Positions 40,076 through 52,186 of a DNA stretch of 64,000 nt are shown here, in pieces. Below the pieces are notes generated by a model that was not told where the DNA came from, ran no database searches, and saw only the letters and a program-made list of their open reading frames with translations. A program made the position numbers and the translations under genes. How positions within the stretch are numbered: position 1 is the stretch's first letter; every line of letters begins with the position of its first letter. Source of the DNA: Streptomyces fradiae (GTDB lineage Bacteria; Actinomycetota; Actinomycetes; Streptomycetales; Streptomycetaceae); assembly GCF_041270065.1 (NCBI RefSeq), contig NZ_CP065958.1:4402001-4466000 (forward strand). Reading direction: 5' to 3'.

Positions 40076-43000
40076 AGCCGTCCCTTCGTGAGGAGTTCGC
40101 GAGGCGGGTCGTCGTCGCCGACGGGGCGATGGGCACCATGCTCCAGGCCGCCGACCCGTCGATGGACGACTTCCAGCAGTTGGAGGGCTGCAACGAGATC
40201 CTGAACGTGACCAGGCCGGACATCGTACGGTCGGTCCACGACGCCTACTTCTCGGTCGGCGTCGACTGCGTCGAGACCAACACCTTCGGCGCGAACCTGG
40301 CGGCGCTCGCCGAGTACGGCATCGAGCAGCGCGTGTACGAGCTGTCGGAGGCGGGCGCGCGGATCGCGCGCGAGGCCGCCGACCGGCACACGGCGGCCGA
40401 CGGGCGCCCGCGCTGGGTGCTCGGCTCGATGGGCCCGGGCACGAAACTGCCGACCCTCGGCCACGTCACGTACGAGCCGCTGCGCGACGCGTACCGGCAG
40501 AACGCCGAGGGGCTGCTCGCGGGCGGCGCGGACGCGCTGCTCGTCGAGACCTCGCAGGACCTGCTGCAGACGAAGGCGGCCGTTATCGGCGCACGGCGGG
40601 CGCTCGATGCCGCCGGCCTGGACCTGCCGCTGATCGTGCAGGTGACGGTGGAGACGACGGGCACGATGCTGCTCGGCTCGGAGATCGGCGCCGCCCTGAC
40701 AGCGCTTGAGCCGCTGGGCATCGACATGATCGGCCTCAACTGCGCCACCGGCCCCGCCGAGATGGCCGAGCACCTGCGCCACCTGTCCCGGCACGCCCGT
40801 ATCCCGGTCTCCGTGATGCCGAACGCCGGCCTGCCGGTCCTCACCTCGGACGGCGCCCACTATCCGCTGTCGCCGGTCGAACTGGCCGATGCCCAGGAGG
40901 CGTTCGTACGGGACTACGGCCCGGCCCTGGTGGGCTGCTGCTGCGGTACGACGCCCGAGCACCTGCGGGCGATCGTGGAGCGGGTGCGGGGCGCGGCCGT
41001 GGCGGACCGCACGCCGGTCGTCGAACCGGGGGCCTCGTCGCTCTACAGCCATGTGCCGTTCCGCCAGGACACCTCGTACCTGGCGATCGGTGAGCGGACG
41101 AACGCCAACGGCTCGAAGAAGTTCCGCGAGGCCATGCTGGAGGGCCGCTGGGACGACTGCGTCGAGATGGCCCGGGACCAGATCCGCGAGGGCGCGCACA
41201 TGCTCGACCTGTGCGTGGACTACGTGGGCCGGGACGGCGCCGCCGACATGGCGGAGCTGGCAGGGCGGTTCGCGACGGCCTCCACGCTGCCGATCGTGCT
41301 CGACTCCACCGAGGTGGGGGTGCTGCGGGCCGGTCTGGAGAAGCTGGGCGGCCGGGCGGTGCTCAACTCGGTCAATTACGAGGACGGTGACGGGCCCGAG
41401 TCGCGGTTCGCGCAGGTCACGGCGTTGGCGCGGGAGCACGGTGCGGCGCTGATGGCCCTGACGATCGACGAGAAGGGCCAGGCCCGGACGGTCGAGGACA
41501 AGGTCGCGATCGCGGAGCGACTCATCGAGGACCTGACGGGGAACTGGGGGATCAGGGAGTCCGACATCCTGATCGACACCCTCACCTTCACGATCTGCAC
41601 GGGCCAGGAGGAGTCCCGGGGCGACGGCATCGCCACGATCGAGGCGATCCGTGAGCTGAAGCGCCGGCATCCGGATGTGCAGACGACGCTGGGGCTCTCC
41701 AATATCTCCTTCGGTCTGAACCCGGCCGCGCGGATCGTCCTCAACTCCGTCTTCCTGGACGAGTGCGTGAAGGCGGGCCTGGACTCGGCGATCGTGCACG
41801 CGTCGAAGATCCTGCCGATCGCGCGCCTGGAGCCGGAGCAGGTCGAGGTCGCGCTCGATCTCATCTACGACCGGCGGCGGGAGGGCTATGACCCGCTGCA
41901 GAGGTTGCTTGAGCTGTTCGAGGGCGCGACGGCGAAGTCCCTGAAGGCCGGGAAGGCGGAGGAGCTGCTCGCGCTTCCGCTGGAGGAGCGGCTGAAGCGC
42001 CGGATCGTCGACGGCGAGAAGAACGGCCTGGAGGCGGATCTGGACGCGGCGCTGGCCGGACGGCCGGCGTTGGAGATCGTCAACGAGGTGCTGCTCGACG
42101 GCATGAAGACCGTCGGGGAGCTGTTCGGCTCGGGGCAGATGCAGTTGCCGTTCGTGCTGCAGTCGGCCGAGGTGATGAAGACGGCGGTGGCCTATCTGGA
42201 GCCGCACATGGAGAAGTCCGACGCGGAAGGCAAGGGCACGATCGTCCTCGCGACCGTCCGCGGTGACGTCCATGACATCGGAAAGAATCTCGTCGACATC
42301 ATCCTGTCGAACAACGGCTACAACGTGGTCAACATCGGGATCAAGCAGCCGGTGTCGGCGATCCTGGAGGCGGCCGAGGAGCACCGGGCCGATGTGATCG
42401 GGATGTCGGGCTTGTTGGTGAAGTCGACCGTGATCATGAAGGAGAACCTGGAGGAGCTGAACGGCCGCGGCCTGGCCGACCGCTTCCCGGTGATTCTGGG
42501 TGGCGCGGCGCTGACCAGGGCGTATGTCGAGCAGGACCTCCACGAGCTGTATGACGGCGAGGTCCGTTACGCCCGTGACGCCTTCGAGGGCCTGCGCCTG
42601 ATGGACGCGCTGATGGGCGTCAAGCGGGGCGTCCCCGGAGCCGTACTGCCGCCGCTGAAGCAGCGGCGCGTACCGAAGCGCGAGACGCCCGTCCTGGACG
42701 TGCGCGAGCCGGAGCCCGGCGGCCGTTCCGACGTCGCCGCCGACAACCCCGTACCCGAGCCCCCCTTCCTCGGGACGAAGGTCACCACCGGCATCCCGCT
42801 CGCCGAGTACGCCCCCTGGCTCGACGAGACCGCCCTTTTCAAAGGCCAGTGGGGACTGAAGGACGCCGCGACCGTCGAGACGGAGGGCCGGCCGCGGCTG
42901 CGCGCGCTGCTCGACCGGATCGAGCGCGAGAACCTGGTCGAGGCGGCCGTCGTCCACGGCTGGTTCCCGTGCGTGTCCAAAGGCGACGACCTGATCGTCC

Positions 43001-43523
43001 TGGACGAGGACGGCAGCGAGCGCACCCGCTTCACCTTCCCGCGCCAGGAGCGCGGCCGGCGGCTCTGCCTGGCCGACTTCCACCGTGCCGCGGACTCGGG
43101 CGAGGTGGACGCGGTCGCCTTCCAGGTCGTCACGGTCGGGTCGAGGATCGGCGAGGAGACGGCGAAGCTGTTCGCTGCCGACGCCTACCGTGACTACCTC
43201 GAACTGCACGGCCTCAGCGTCCAGTTGGCGGAAGCCCTTGCCGAGTACTGGCACGCGCGGGTGCGTGCCGACTGGGGCATCGGCGGTGCCGACCCCGCCG
43301 GCCTGGGCGGCATGCTGCGCACCGAGTACCAGGGCTGCCGCTACTCCCTCGGCTATCCCGCCTGCCCCGATCTGGAGGACCGGGCGAAGATCGCCGAACT
43401 GCTCCGGCCGGAGCGGATCGGGGTCGTGCTGTCGGAGGAGTTCCAGCTGCACCCCGAGCAGTCCACGGACGCGATCGTCGTCCACCACCCGGAGGCGAGC
43501 TACTTCAACGCGGGAGGCCGCAG

Positions 43524-43527
<4 letters not shown>
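40072..43527 (+). CDS. metH: Cobalamin-dependent methionine synthase
   Basis: 1151 aa, ATG 40072 in a TGA overlap with the kinase gene. Domains in order: homocysteine-binding barrel ([10 protein letters not shown], zinc cysteines in GLNCATGP and GCCCGTT), pterin-binding barrel ([20 protein letters not shown]), B12 cap and Rossmann domains ([14 protein letters not shown] with cofactor-ligand His), and the SAM activation domain ([19 protein letters not shown]). It transfers a methyl group from 5-methyl-THF to homocysteine. Full length, so functional. No B12 riboswitch can precede it because it overlaps the upstream gene. Confidence 0.97.
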
Positions 43528-45774
<2,247 letters not shown>

Positions 45775-45780
45775 GGCCGT

Positions 45781-46476
45781 ATGTGTACCGACACCGACAC
45801 CGACACCGGCACCGACGTCGACGTACGTGACCCATGGCTCCCGGACCGGCTCCTGACCACGGAACGGGACCTGTTGATGCCGCTGCTCCGGCGCACGCCG
45901 GAGGAGGCGTACGCCAACCGCACCGCCTGCCCCGGCTGGACCGCGCGGCAGGTGCTCGCGCACTGCGGGGCCGCGCTCGTCAGGATCGTCGAGGGGCGGC
46001 TCGAGGAGGGCGTGTTCCTGCCGGAGGCCAACGCCTGTGACGTGGCCGAGCGCGAGGACTGGCCGCTCGGGCGGGTCCTCGACGAGCTGGAGCGCGGCTT
46101 CACCGAGGCCGGCCCGGTGATCGCCGAGCGGGCGGACGGCCGGCTCGACGCGGTCGCGCTCGGCGAGTGGGTGCACGCCGGGGACGTACGGGAGGCCTTC
46201 GGCGAGCCCGGCGCCTACTGCGGCGAGGCCCTGGACCTGGCCCTGCCGCTGCTCTCCGTCACCAGCCGCAAGCGGGAGACCCCGCGTCTGGTCGGCGTCC
46301 TGGCGGACCGGGGCGGCGGCGAGGTCGACCTCGGCAACGCCGTCGAGGGCCGGGCCCCGGCCCGCTTCCACGGCGACGCGGCCACCTTGATCCGCATCTA
46401 CTCGGGACGCCCGCTGGTCAGGACGCGCTACGAACTGACGGGCGCGACGGAGCAGGAACTTCTCATCTACCGCTGA
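45781..46476 (+). CDS. DinB-fold maleylpyruvate isomerase-family protein
   Basis: 231 aa starting seven bases after ahcY. The motif RTACPGWTARQVLAHC is that of TIGR03083/mycothiol-dependent maleylpyruvate isomerase N-terminal (DinB-like) proteins; a metal-binding His in the helix and GEWVHAGDVREAFGEP support this. The N-terminus is a short repeat TDTDTDTGTD encoded by GACACC units. It may use mycothiol or merely share the fold. It is the last gene before a strong hairpin. Confidence 0.78.
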   Translation: MCTDTDTDTGTDVDVRDPWLPDRLLTTERDLLMPLLRRTPEEAYANRTACPGWTARQVLAHCGAALVRIVEGRLEEGVFLPEANACDVAEREDWPLGRVLDELERGFTEAGPVIAERADGRLDAVALGEWVHAGDVREAFGEPGAYCGEALDLALPLLSVTSRKRETPRLVGVLADRGGGEVDLGNAVEGRAPARFHGDAATLIRIYSGRPLVRTRYELTGATEQELLIYR

Positions 46477-46480
46477 GGGC

Positions 46481-46514
46481 GGCGGGCCCCGGTCCCCACG
46501 GACCGGGGCCCGCC
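46481..46514 (+). terminator. Perfect 15-base-pair hairpin between the methyl-cycle operon and the NRPS gene
   Basis: GGCGGGCCCCGGTCC (46481-46495) and its exact complement (46500-46514) enclose a four-base loop CCAC, then CCTTTC. It begins five bases after the upstream stop and ends 31 bases before the NRPS start. It is either a terminator or an attenuator, leaving almost no room for a separate NRPS promoter. Confidence 0.8.
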
Positions 46515-46545
46515 CCTTTCACTCACGCCAAAGAAGAGGACCCGT

Positions 46546-49500
46546 ATGCCCACGCTCGACCGGCTTCTGCGCGCCCAGACGGACGCGCGGCCCGACGCCA
46601 CCGCCGTCGTCTACGGCGACGACACCCTCTCCTTCCACGAGCTCCACGAGGGCGCCGCCGTCCTCGCCACGTACCTCCGCACCCTCGGCGTCACCGCCGA
46701 CCAGCGGATCGGCGTCCACGTCGAACCGTCGCTCGAACTGGTGATCGGCACGTGGGGTGTCGTGCTGTCCGGTGGCGCCTATGTGCCGCTCTCGCCGGAG
46801 TACCCGGAGGAGCGGCTGCGCTACATGATCGAGGACAGCGGCGCCCGGATCGTCTTCACCCAGGAGGCCTTCCGCGACCGCGTCGCCGAGCTCGCCCCGC
46901 CCGGCACCGCCGTCGTCACCCTCAAGGACGCCGTCCAGTACGCCTGGCGCACCGCAGGTGACGAACAGCCCATCATCGACGCCGAGTTGGAGCCGTCGCA
47001 GCTCGCGTACGTCATCTACACCTCCGGCTCCACCGGCAAGCCCAAGGGCGTGATGGTCGAGCACCGCTCGATCGTCTCCCAGATGGAGTGGATGGCCGCC
47101 GAGCATCATCTCGGCCCGGGCGAGACCGTCGTCCAGAAGACCCCGATGAGCTTCGACGCCGCCCAGTGGGAGATCCTCGCCCCGGCCGTCGGCGCCCGCG
47201 TCGCCATGGGCCCGCCCGGCGTCTACCGCGACCCCGAGGGCCTGATCGACACCGTGCGGCGGCACGACGTCACCATGCTGCAGTGCGTGCCGACCCTCCT
47301 CCAGGCGCTCGTCGACACCGAGCGCCTCGCCTCCTGCACCAGCCTGCGCCGGGTCTACTCGGGCGGCGAGATCCTGTCCCGGAACCTCGCCGTGCAGGTG
47401 CTCGGCGAGCTGCCGGACGCCGACCTGGTCAACCTGTACGGCCCCACCGAGTGCACCATCAACGCCTCCTCGCACACCGTCGACCGCGCCACGGTCGCCG
47501 CCGGACCGGCCGCGATACCGATCGGCAGACCGGCGTACGCGACCGCCTTCCACATACGGGACGGCGAGCTGTGCATCGGCGGCGTCCAGGTGGCGCGGGG
47601 GTACCTGGACCGGCCGGAGCTGACCGCCGAGAAGTTCGTCACCGGCAAGGACGGCCAACGCCTCTACCGTACGGGCGACCTGGCCACCCTCAACAAAGAC
47701 GGCACCGTGCAGTTCGCCGGCCGCGCCGACAACCAGATCAAGCTGCGTGGCTTCCGCGTCGAACTCGACGAGGTCGCCCTCGCCATCGAGGACCACGACT
47801 GGGTCAAGAACGCCGCCGTCATCGTCAAGAACGAGCCGCGCACCGGCTTCCAGAACCTGGTCGCCTGCGTCGAGCTGTCCCCCAAGGAAGCCGCCCTGAT
47901 GGACCAGGGCAACCACGGCGCCCACCACCAGTCCAAGGAGTCCAAGCTCCAGGTCAAGGCGCAGCTGTCCAACGCGGGCACCCTCGACGCCGCCGCCCTC
48001 GCCGGCCGCCCCGTCGTCGAGCTCCCCGGCCGCACCGCGAGCGAGCGGACGCGCCGTACCGTCTTCGCCCGCAAGACATACCGCTTCTACGACGGCGGCC
48101 CGGTCACCCGCGCCGACATCCTCACCGCCCTCGGCCGCCGCCCCGAGGCCATCGGCTCCCGCGCCCTCGGCACCCTCACCGCCGCCGACCTCGGCGAGAT
48201 CCTGCGCTGGTTCGGCCAGTTCCACAGCGAGGAGCGGCTGCTCCCGAAGTACGGCTACGCCTCGCCGGGCGCGCTCTACGCGACCCGCCTGTACGTGGAG
48301 CTGCGCGGCGTCGCGGGCCTGGAGCCCGGCACGTACTACTACCACCCGGTCCACCACCAGCTGCATCTGATGGAGCCGATGGAGCCGATGGATCCGATGG
48401 AGCCGGGGTCGGGTGACGGGGAGGCCTTCGTCCGCTTCGGCTTCCACGGCACCTGGGAGGCGATCGAGCCGGTCTACAAGAACAACATCCGCGAGGTCCT
48501 GGAGATCGAGACCGGCCACATGGTCGGCCTCTTCGAGGAGATCCTGCCGCCGCTCGGCCTGGACATCCGCCCGGTGTGCGGCGGAGCGGGCACCGAGCTG
48601 GCGACCTTCGAACTCACCCCGTACGACGGGGAGTCGGCGTGCGGACCGGAGGTGGATCTGTACGTTCAGGCGCACCCGGGCCGGATCGCTGACCTGGAAG
48701 CGGGCCAGTATGCGTACGAGGGCGGCGAGTTGGTACGGATCGCCGACGGGCAGGTGGAGAAGAAGCACGTCATCGCGATCAACCAGGCGGTGTACGAGCG
48801 GGCTTCGCTCGGCGTGACGGTCATCAGCCGGGCTGGTCGGGGCGCCGAGGCCTGGCGCTCGTACATCGACCTCGGCCGCGCCCTCCAGCGGCTCCAACTC
48901 GGCGCCCACGGCCTCGGGTTCATGTCCTCCGGCTACAGCTCGACGTCCGGCCACCCGCTGCCCGCCGCGCGCCGCATGGACGAGGTCCTGGCGGGGGCGG
49001 GCCGGCCGACCGGGCCGTCGTACTTCTTCGTCGGCGGCCGGGTGAGCGAGGAGCAGCGGCTCGACGAGGGCATGTACGAGGACACCGTCCACATGAAGGG
49101 CCCCGCGGAGATGATCCGCGACGACCTGGTCCGGCAGCTGCCCGACTACATGATCCCCAATCGGGTCGTCGTCCTCGACCGGCTGCCGCTGTCCGCCAAC
49201 GGCAAGGTCGACACCAAGGCGCTCGGCGAGCTCGCCCTCGTCAACGCGGGCCTGCACGGCCGCCCGCACGTCCCGCCCCGTACGCGCACCGAGCAGCGGC
49301 TCGCGGAGATCTGGGCGGCGGCGCTCAAGTACGAGGAGGTCGAGGCGGTCTCCGTCCAGGACGACTTCTTCGAGTCCGGCGGCAACTCGCTGATCGCGGT
49401 CGCGCTCATCACCAGGATCAACAAGGAGTTCGGCGCCTCGACGCTGCCGCTCCAGATCCTCTTCGAGTGCCCGACGATCGAGAAGCTCGCCCACCGCGTG

Positions 49501-50304
49501 GACGGCGCCGCCGCGGCCCCCGCCTCCCGACTCGTACGGCTGCACGCGACCGGCGCGCAGTCGCCCGTGTACTGCTGGCCCGGGCTCGGCGGCTACACCA
49601 TGAACCTGCGCTTCCTGGCGGAGGAGATCGGCCTCGACCGCCCCTTCTACGGGGTGCAGGCGCACGGCATCAACCGGGGCGAGAGCCCGTACGCCACCAT
49701 CCGCGAGATGGCCGAGGCCGATGTCGCCGCGATCCGGCGCCGCCAGCCCTCGGGCCCGTACACCCTGTGGGGCTACTCCTTCGGCGCCCGCGTCGCCTTC
49801 GAGGCGGCGCACCGGCTGGAGGCGGCGGGGGAGCAGGTGGAGCACCTGTTCCTGATCGCGCCGGGGTCGCCGAAGGTGCGGGCGGAGTCGGCGGCGGGCG
49901 GCGCCTCGTACGCGAACCCCGGCTTCACCCAGATCCTGTGGTCGGTCTTCGCGGGCGCGCTGGGGGAGGTGCCGGCGTCGGTGTCGGACACGGAGTCGTT
50001 CGTGAAGCATGTGGCGGAGAGCTTCCCGGCGCTTGACCCGGAGCTGGTCGGGCGGATCGTCGCGATCGTCGAGAAGACCTTCGAATTCACGTACACCTTC
50101 CGCGAGTTGACGGAGCGGACGGTGTCCTGCCCGGTCACCGTCTTCAAGGCGCGCGGCGACGACTACTCCTTCCTGGAGGGGGCGACGGGCTGGTCGGAGC
50201 GCCCGCCGACGGTGGTGGAGCTGGACGCGGACCACTACGGGCTGCTGCGGGCGCCGGAGCTGAAGGAGCTGGTGAAGAAGATCCGCTACCGGCTGGGGAG
50301 GTAG
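46546..50304 (+). CDS. Indigoidine synthetase-like NRPS (A-Ox-T-TE)
   Basis: 1252 aa. Adenylation domain with YTSGSTGKPKGVMVEH, FDAAQWEIL, NLYGPTECTIN, YRTGDL and GRADNQIKLRGFRVELDE. Then an inserted flavin oxidase of about 400 residues (ALMDQGNHG, LPKYGYASPGALYATRLY, ETGHMVGLFEE, GLGFMSSGYSS), after which the A10 lysine K887 follows in SANGKVD. T-domain serine S948 (ESGGNSL) and thioesterase S1078 (GYSFGA) and H1230 (DADHYGLL). This is the BpsA/IndC layout, which cyclises and oxidises L-glutamine to the blue dimer indigoidine. Catalytic residues are intact. The usual indA/indB companions are absent. Confidence 0.9.
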   Translation: MPTLDRLLRAQTDARPDATAVVYGDDTLSFHELHEGAAVLATYLRTLGVTADQRIGVHVEPSLELVIGTWGVVLSGGAYVPLSPEYPEERLRYMIEDSGARIVFTQEAFRDRVAELAPPGTAVVTLKDAVQYAWRTAGDEQPIIDAELEPSQLAYVIYTSGSTGKPKGVMVEHRSIVSQMEWMAAEHHLGPGETVVQKTPMSFDAAQWEILAPAVGARVAMGPPGVYRDPEGLIDTVRRHDVTMLQCVPTLLQALVDTERLASCTSLRRVYSGGEILSRNLAVQVLGELPDADLVNLYGPTECTINASSHTVDRATVAAGPAAIPIGRPAYATAFHIRDGELCIGGVQVARGYLDRPELTAEKFVTGKDGQRLYRTGDLATLNKDGTVQFAGRADNQIKLRGFRVELDEVALAIEDHDWVKNAAVIVKNEPRTGFQNLVACVELSPKEAALMDQGNHGAHHQSKESKLQVKAQLSNAGTLDAAALAGRPVVELPGRTASERTRRTVFARKTYRFYDGGPVTRADILTALGRRPEAIGSRALGTLTAADLGEILRWFGQFHSEERLLPKYGYASPGALYATRLYVELRGVAGLEPGTYYYHPVHHQLHLMEPMEPMDPMEPGSGDGEAFVRFGFHGTWEAIEPVYKNNIREVLEIETGHMVGLFEEILPPLGLDIRPVCGGAGTELATFELTPYDGESACGPEVDLYVQAHPGRIADLEAGQYAYEGGELVRIADGQVEKKHVIAINQAVYERASLGVTVISRAGRGAEAWRSYIDLGRALQRLQLGAHGLGFMSSGYSSTSGHPLPAARRMDEVLAGAGRPTGPSYFFVGGRVSEEQRLDEGMYEDTVHMKGPAEMIRDDLVRQLPDYMIPNRVVVLDRLPLSANGKVDTKALGELALVNAGLHGRPHVPPRTRTEQRLAEIWAAALKYEEVEAVSVQDDFFESGGNSLIAVALITRINKEFGASTLPLQILFECPTIEKLAHRVDGAAAAPASRLVRLHATGAQSPVYCWPGLGGYTMNLRFLAEEIGLDRPFYGVQAHGINRGESPYATIREMAEADVAAIRRRQPSGPYTLWGYSFGARVAFEAAHRLEAAGEQVEHLFLIAPGSPKVRAESAAGGASYANPGFTQILWSVFAGALGEVPASVSDTESFVKHVAESFPALDPELVGRIVAIVEKTFEFTYTFRELTERTVSCPVTVFKARGDDYSFLEGATGWSERPPTVVELDADHYGLLRAPELKELVKKIRYRLGR

Positions 50305-50422
50305 CGGAGAGGCAGGCGGCCGGGTCGTTCGTTCGGCCGTGGTGGCCGTGCGGGGTGGGGGCCGGGCTGGTGTGCTGGTGGTCGGCACTCCGCCCTTCCC
50401 CTTCCCCCGTACGGGAGCACCC

Positions 50423-50704
50423 ATGGCCGTCATCGTCACCGTAGAGATCCCCGGCGGCACCGAGGAGACCTACCGCCGCACCACCGAGCAGATCACCTCG
50501 GCCCCCTGGTTCCCGATGCCGGGGTTCCTCGCCCATGCGGCCGGCCCGGACGGGTCCGGCGGCTGGCGGGTGGTGGACTTCTGGGAGTCGGAGGCGGCGT
50601 TCCAGGCGTTCGCGGAGAAGGCTAGGCCGATCTTCGAGGAGATGGGGATGCCCCCGGTGATGCCGAAGGTGGACGAGGCGGTGCAGGTGATCCTGAACCC
50701 GTAG
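50423..50704 (+). CDS. Small ABM-type monooxygenase-like protein
   Basis: 93 aa, ATG 50423 after ACGGGAG. A ferredoxin-like dimeric alpha/beta-barrel fold is suggested by VIVTVEIPGGTEETYRRTTEQI, FLAHAAGPDGSGGWRVVDFWESEAAFQAFAEKA and VILNP. Small proteins of this type oxidise quinol intermediates or simply bind ligands. It lies after the NRPS on the same strand, but may not belong to the cluster. Confidence 0.72.
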   Translation: MAVIVTVEIPGGTEETYRRTTEQITSAPWFPMPGFLAHAAGPDGSGGWRVVDFWESEAAFQAFAEKARPIFEEMGMPPVMPKVDEAVQVILNP

Positions 50705-50764
50705 GCCGCACGATCGCGGTAAACCGATTGCGGCGGGGCGGGCAGCGGCGGCACCCTACGGGCC

Positions 50765-50872
50765 ATGACCGCCATCACCTTCCCCGCCGCTGCTGCTTGC
50801 CACGTCGTCGCCGCCGCGCGCCGACAGCAGCAGCCCGGCACCCCCGGAGGCGCGACCCCACCCGTCGCGTGA
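50765..50872 (+). CDS. Small upstream reading frame coupled to the exporter gene
   Basis: 35 codons, MTAITFPAAAACHVVAAARR and a Gln/Gly/Pro tail, ending in a TGA that overlaps the GTG of the LysE-like gene. The ribosome site is poor. It may be a leader peptide, or chance. Confidence 0.3.
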   Translation: MTAITFPAAAACHVVAAARRQQQPGTPGGATPPVA

Positions 50873-51495
50873 TCACCGCGGCGGTCGCCGGCCTGCTCGC
50901 CGGCTACGGCATCGCGATCCCCGTCGGCGCGGTCGGCGCCTACCTCGTCGCCGTCACGGCGCGCACGGGCTGGCGCACCGGCGCCGCGGCCGCGCTCGGC
51001 GTCGCGACGGCGGACGGCGTGTACGCGCTGCTCGCGGTCGCGGGCGGCTCGGTCCTCGTCCCGCTGCTCACGCCGGTGATGACGCCGCTGCGGTGGGTCT
51101 CCGCCGCGGTCCTGGTGGTCCTCGCGGTCCGCGCCGCCTGGACGGCCGTCCGCGCCCACCGCGCCGGCGCGCTCGCCTCCCGCGACGACGGCGCCCCCGG
51201 CCCCGGCCCGGCCCGCGCCTACCTCACCTTCCTGGGCATCACGATCCTCAACCCCATGACGGTGATCTACTTCGCCGCCCTCATCCTCGCGACCGGCCCG
51301 GCCGCCCCGTCCTCCGCCCCCGAACGCACCGCGTTCGTCCTCGCCGCCCTCCTCGCCTCCGCCAGCTGGCAACTCCTCCTCACCACCGGCGGCACCCTCC
51401 TGGGCCGCACCCTCACCGGCCCCCGCGGCCGCCTGGCGACCGCCCTCGCGTCGAGCACGCTGATCGTGGTGCTCGCGGTGCGGCTGGTGGGGTGA
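50869..51495 (+). CDS. LysE-family exporter
   Basis: 208 aa, GTG 50869. About six hydrophobic helices; the LysE/RhtB pattern is clear in LLAGYGIAIPVGAVGAYLVAVTARTGWRTGAAAALGVATADGVYALLA and TFLGITILNPMTVIYFAALIL. Exports amino acids or related small solutes. It follows the NRPS region by 560 bases on the same strand and could export a product or relieve amino acid pressure. Confidence 0.85.
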   Translation: MITAAVAGLLAGYGIAIPVGAVGAYLVAVTARTGWRTGAAAALGVATADGVYALLAVAGGSVLVPLLTPVMTPLRWVSAAVLVVLAVRAAWTAVRAHRAGALASRDDGAPGPGPARAYLTFLGITILNPMTVIYFAALILATGPAAPSSAPERTAFVLAALLASASWQLLLTTGGTLLGRTLTGPRGRLATALASSTLIVVLAVRLVG

Positions 51496-51529
51496 GAGCG
51501 GATCCCACGGATCCCGCCGTGCGGGCGGG

Positions 51530-52102
51530 TCACCGCACCACGTCGAAGACCTGCTTCTGCACCCCGTTCGCGTACGCCTCCTGCTCCACCAGCTCCAGCT
51601 TCTGCGCGTCCTTGTCCGTCGTGCTGAAGAGCCGCTTGCCCGCGCCGAGGAGGAGCGGGAAGACGAGCAGGTGGTAGCGGTCGATCAGGTCCGCGTCCGC
51701 GAGGGCGCGGACCAGGGTCGCGCTGCCGTGGACGATGATCGGGCCGCCCTCGGTCTCCTTCAGGGCGGCGACCTCGTCGAGGGAGCGCAGGATCGTCGTC
51801 TCGCCCCAGTTCGACACCAGGTCGTCCTCGCCGAGGGTGGTGGACACCACGTACTTCGGCATCTCCTTGTAGTCGGCGAAGTCCGCCATGTCGGGCCACA
51901 CCGGGCTGAACGCCTCGTAGCTCGTACGGCCGAGCAGCATCGCCGTGGCCTCCTGCTGCTCGCGGCCCTTCAGCTCGAAGGCCTCGGGCAGGAACTCCGT
52001 GTGCTTGAAGGTCCAGCCGGAGTTGCGGTAGCCGGGCTCGCCGCCCGGGGCCTCGACGACGCCGTCGAGCGAGACGAAGGCGGAGGCGATGAGCTTGCGC
52101 AT
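51530..52102 (-). CDS. Dihydrofolate reductase/RibD-like protein
   Basis: 190 aa from ATG 52102. Features of the YyaP/RibD C-terminal family: MRKLIASAFVSLDGVVEAPGG, TAMLLGRTSYEAFSPVWP, YVVSTTLGEDDL, PIIVHGSATLVRALADADLIDRYHLLVFPLLLGAGKRLF. Probably an NADPH-dependent reductase of unknown substrate. Convergent with the LysE-like gene. Confidence 0.88.
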   Translation of the reverse strand: MRKLIASAFVSLDGVVEAPGGEPGYRNSGWTFKHTEFLPEAFELKGREQQEATAMLLGRTSYEAFSPVWPDMADFADYKEMPKYVVSTTLGEDDLVSNWGETTILRSLDEVAALKETEGGPIIVHGSATLVRALADADLIDRYHLLVFPLLLGAGKRLFSTTDKDAQKLELVEQEAYANGVQKQVFDVVR

Positions 52103-52186
52103 GGTGTGTCCTCGGGATCTCGGTGATGTCTGTGGTCTCACGTACGTCTCACGTACACCTACTACGACCCATGATCACCGGGAAAC

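Noticed and set aside
39958-43488. 1176-codon minus-strand frame
   Set aside because: Antisense of metH; composition is biased and metH is unambiguous.
46519-50460. 1313-codon open frame on the minus strand
   Set aside because: Antisense shadow of the NRPS gene, which has clear domain motifs on the plus strand.
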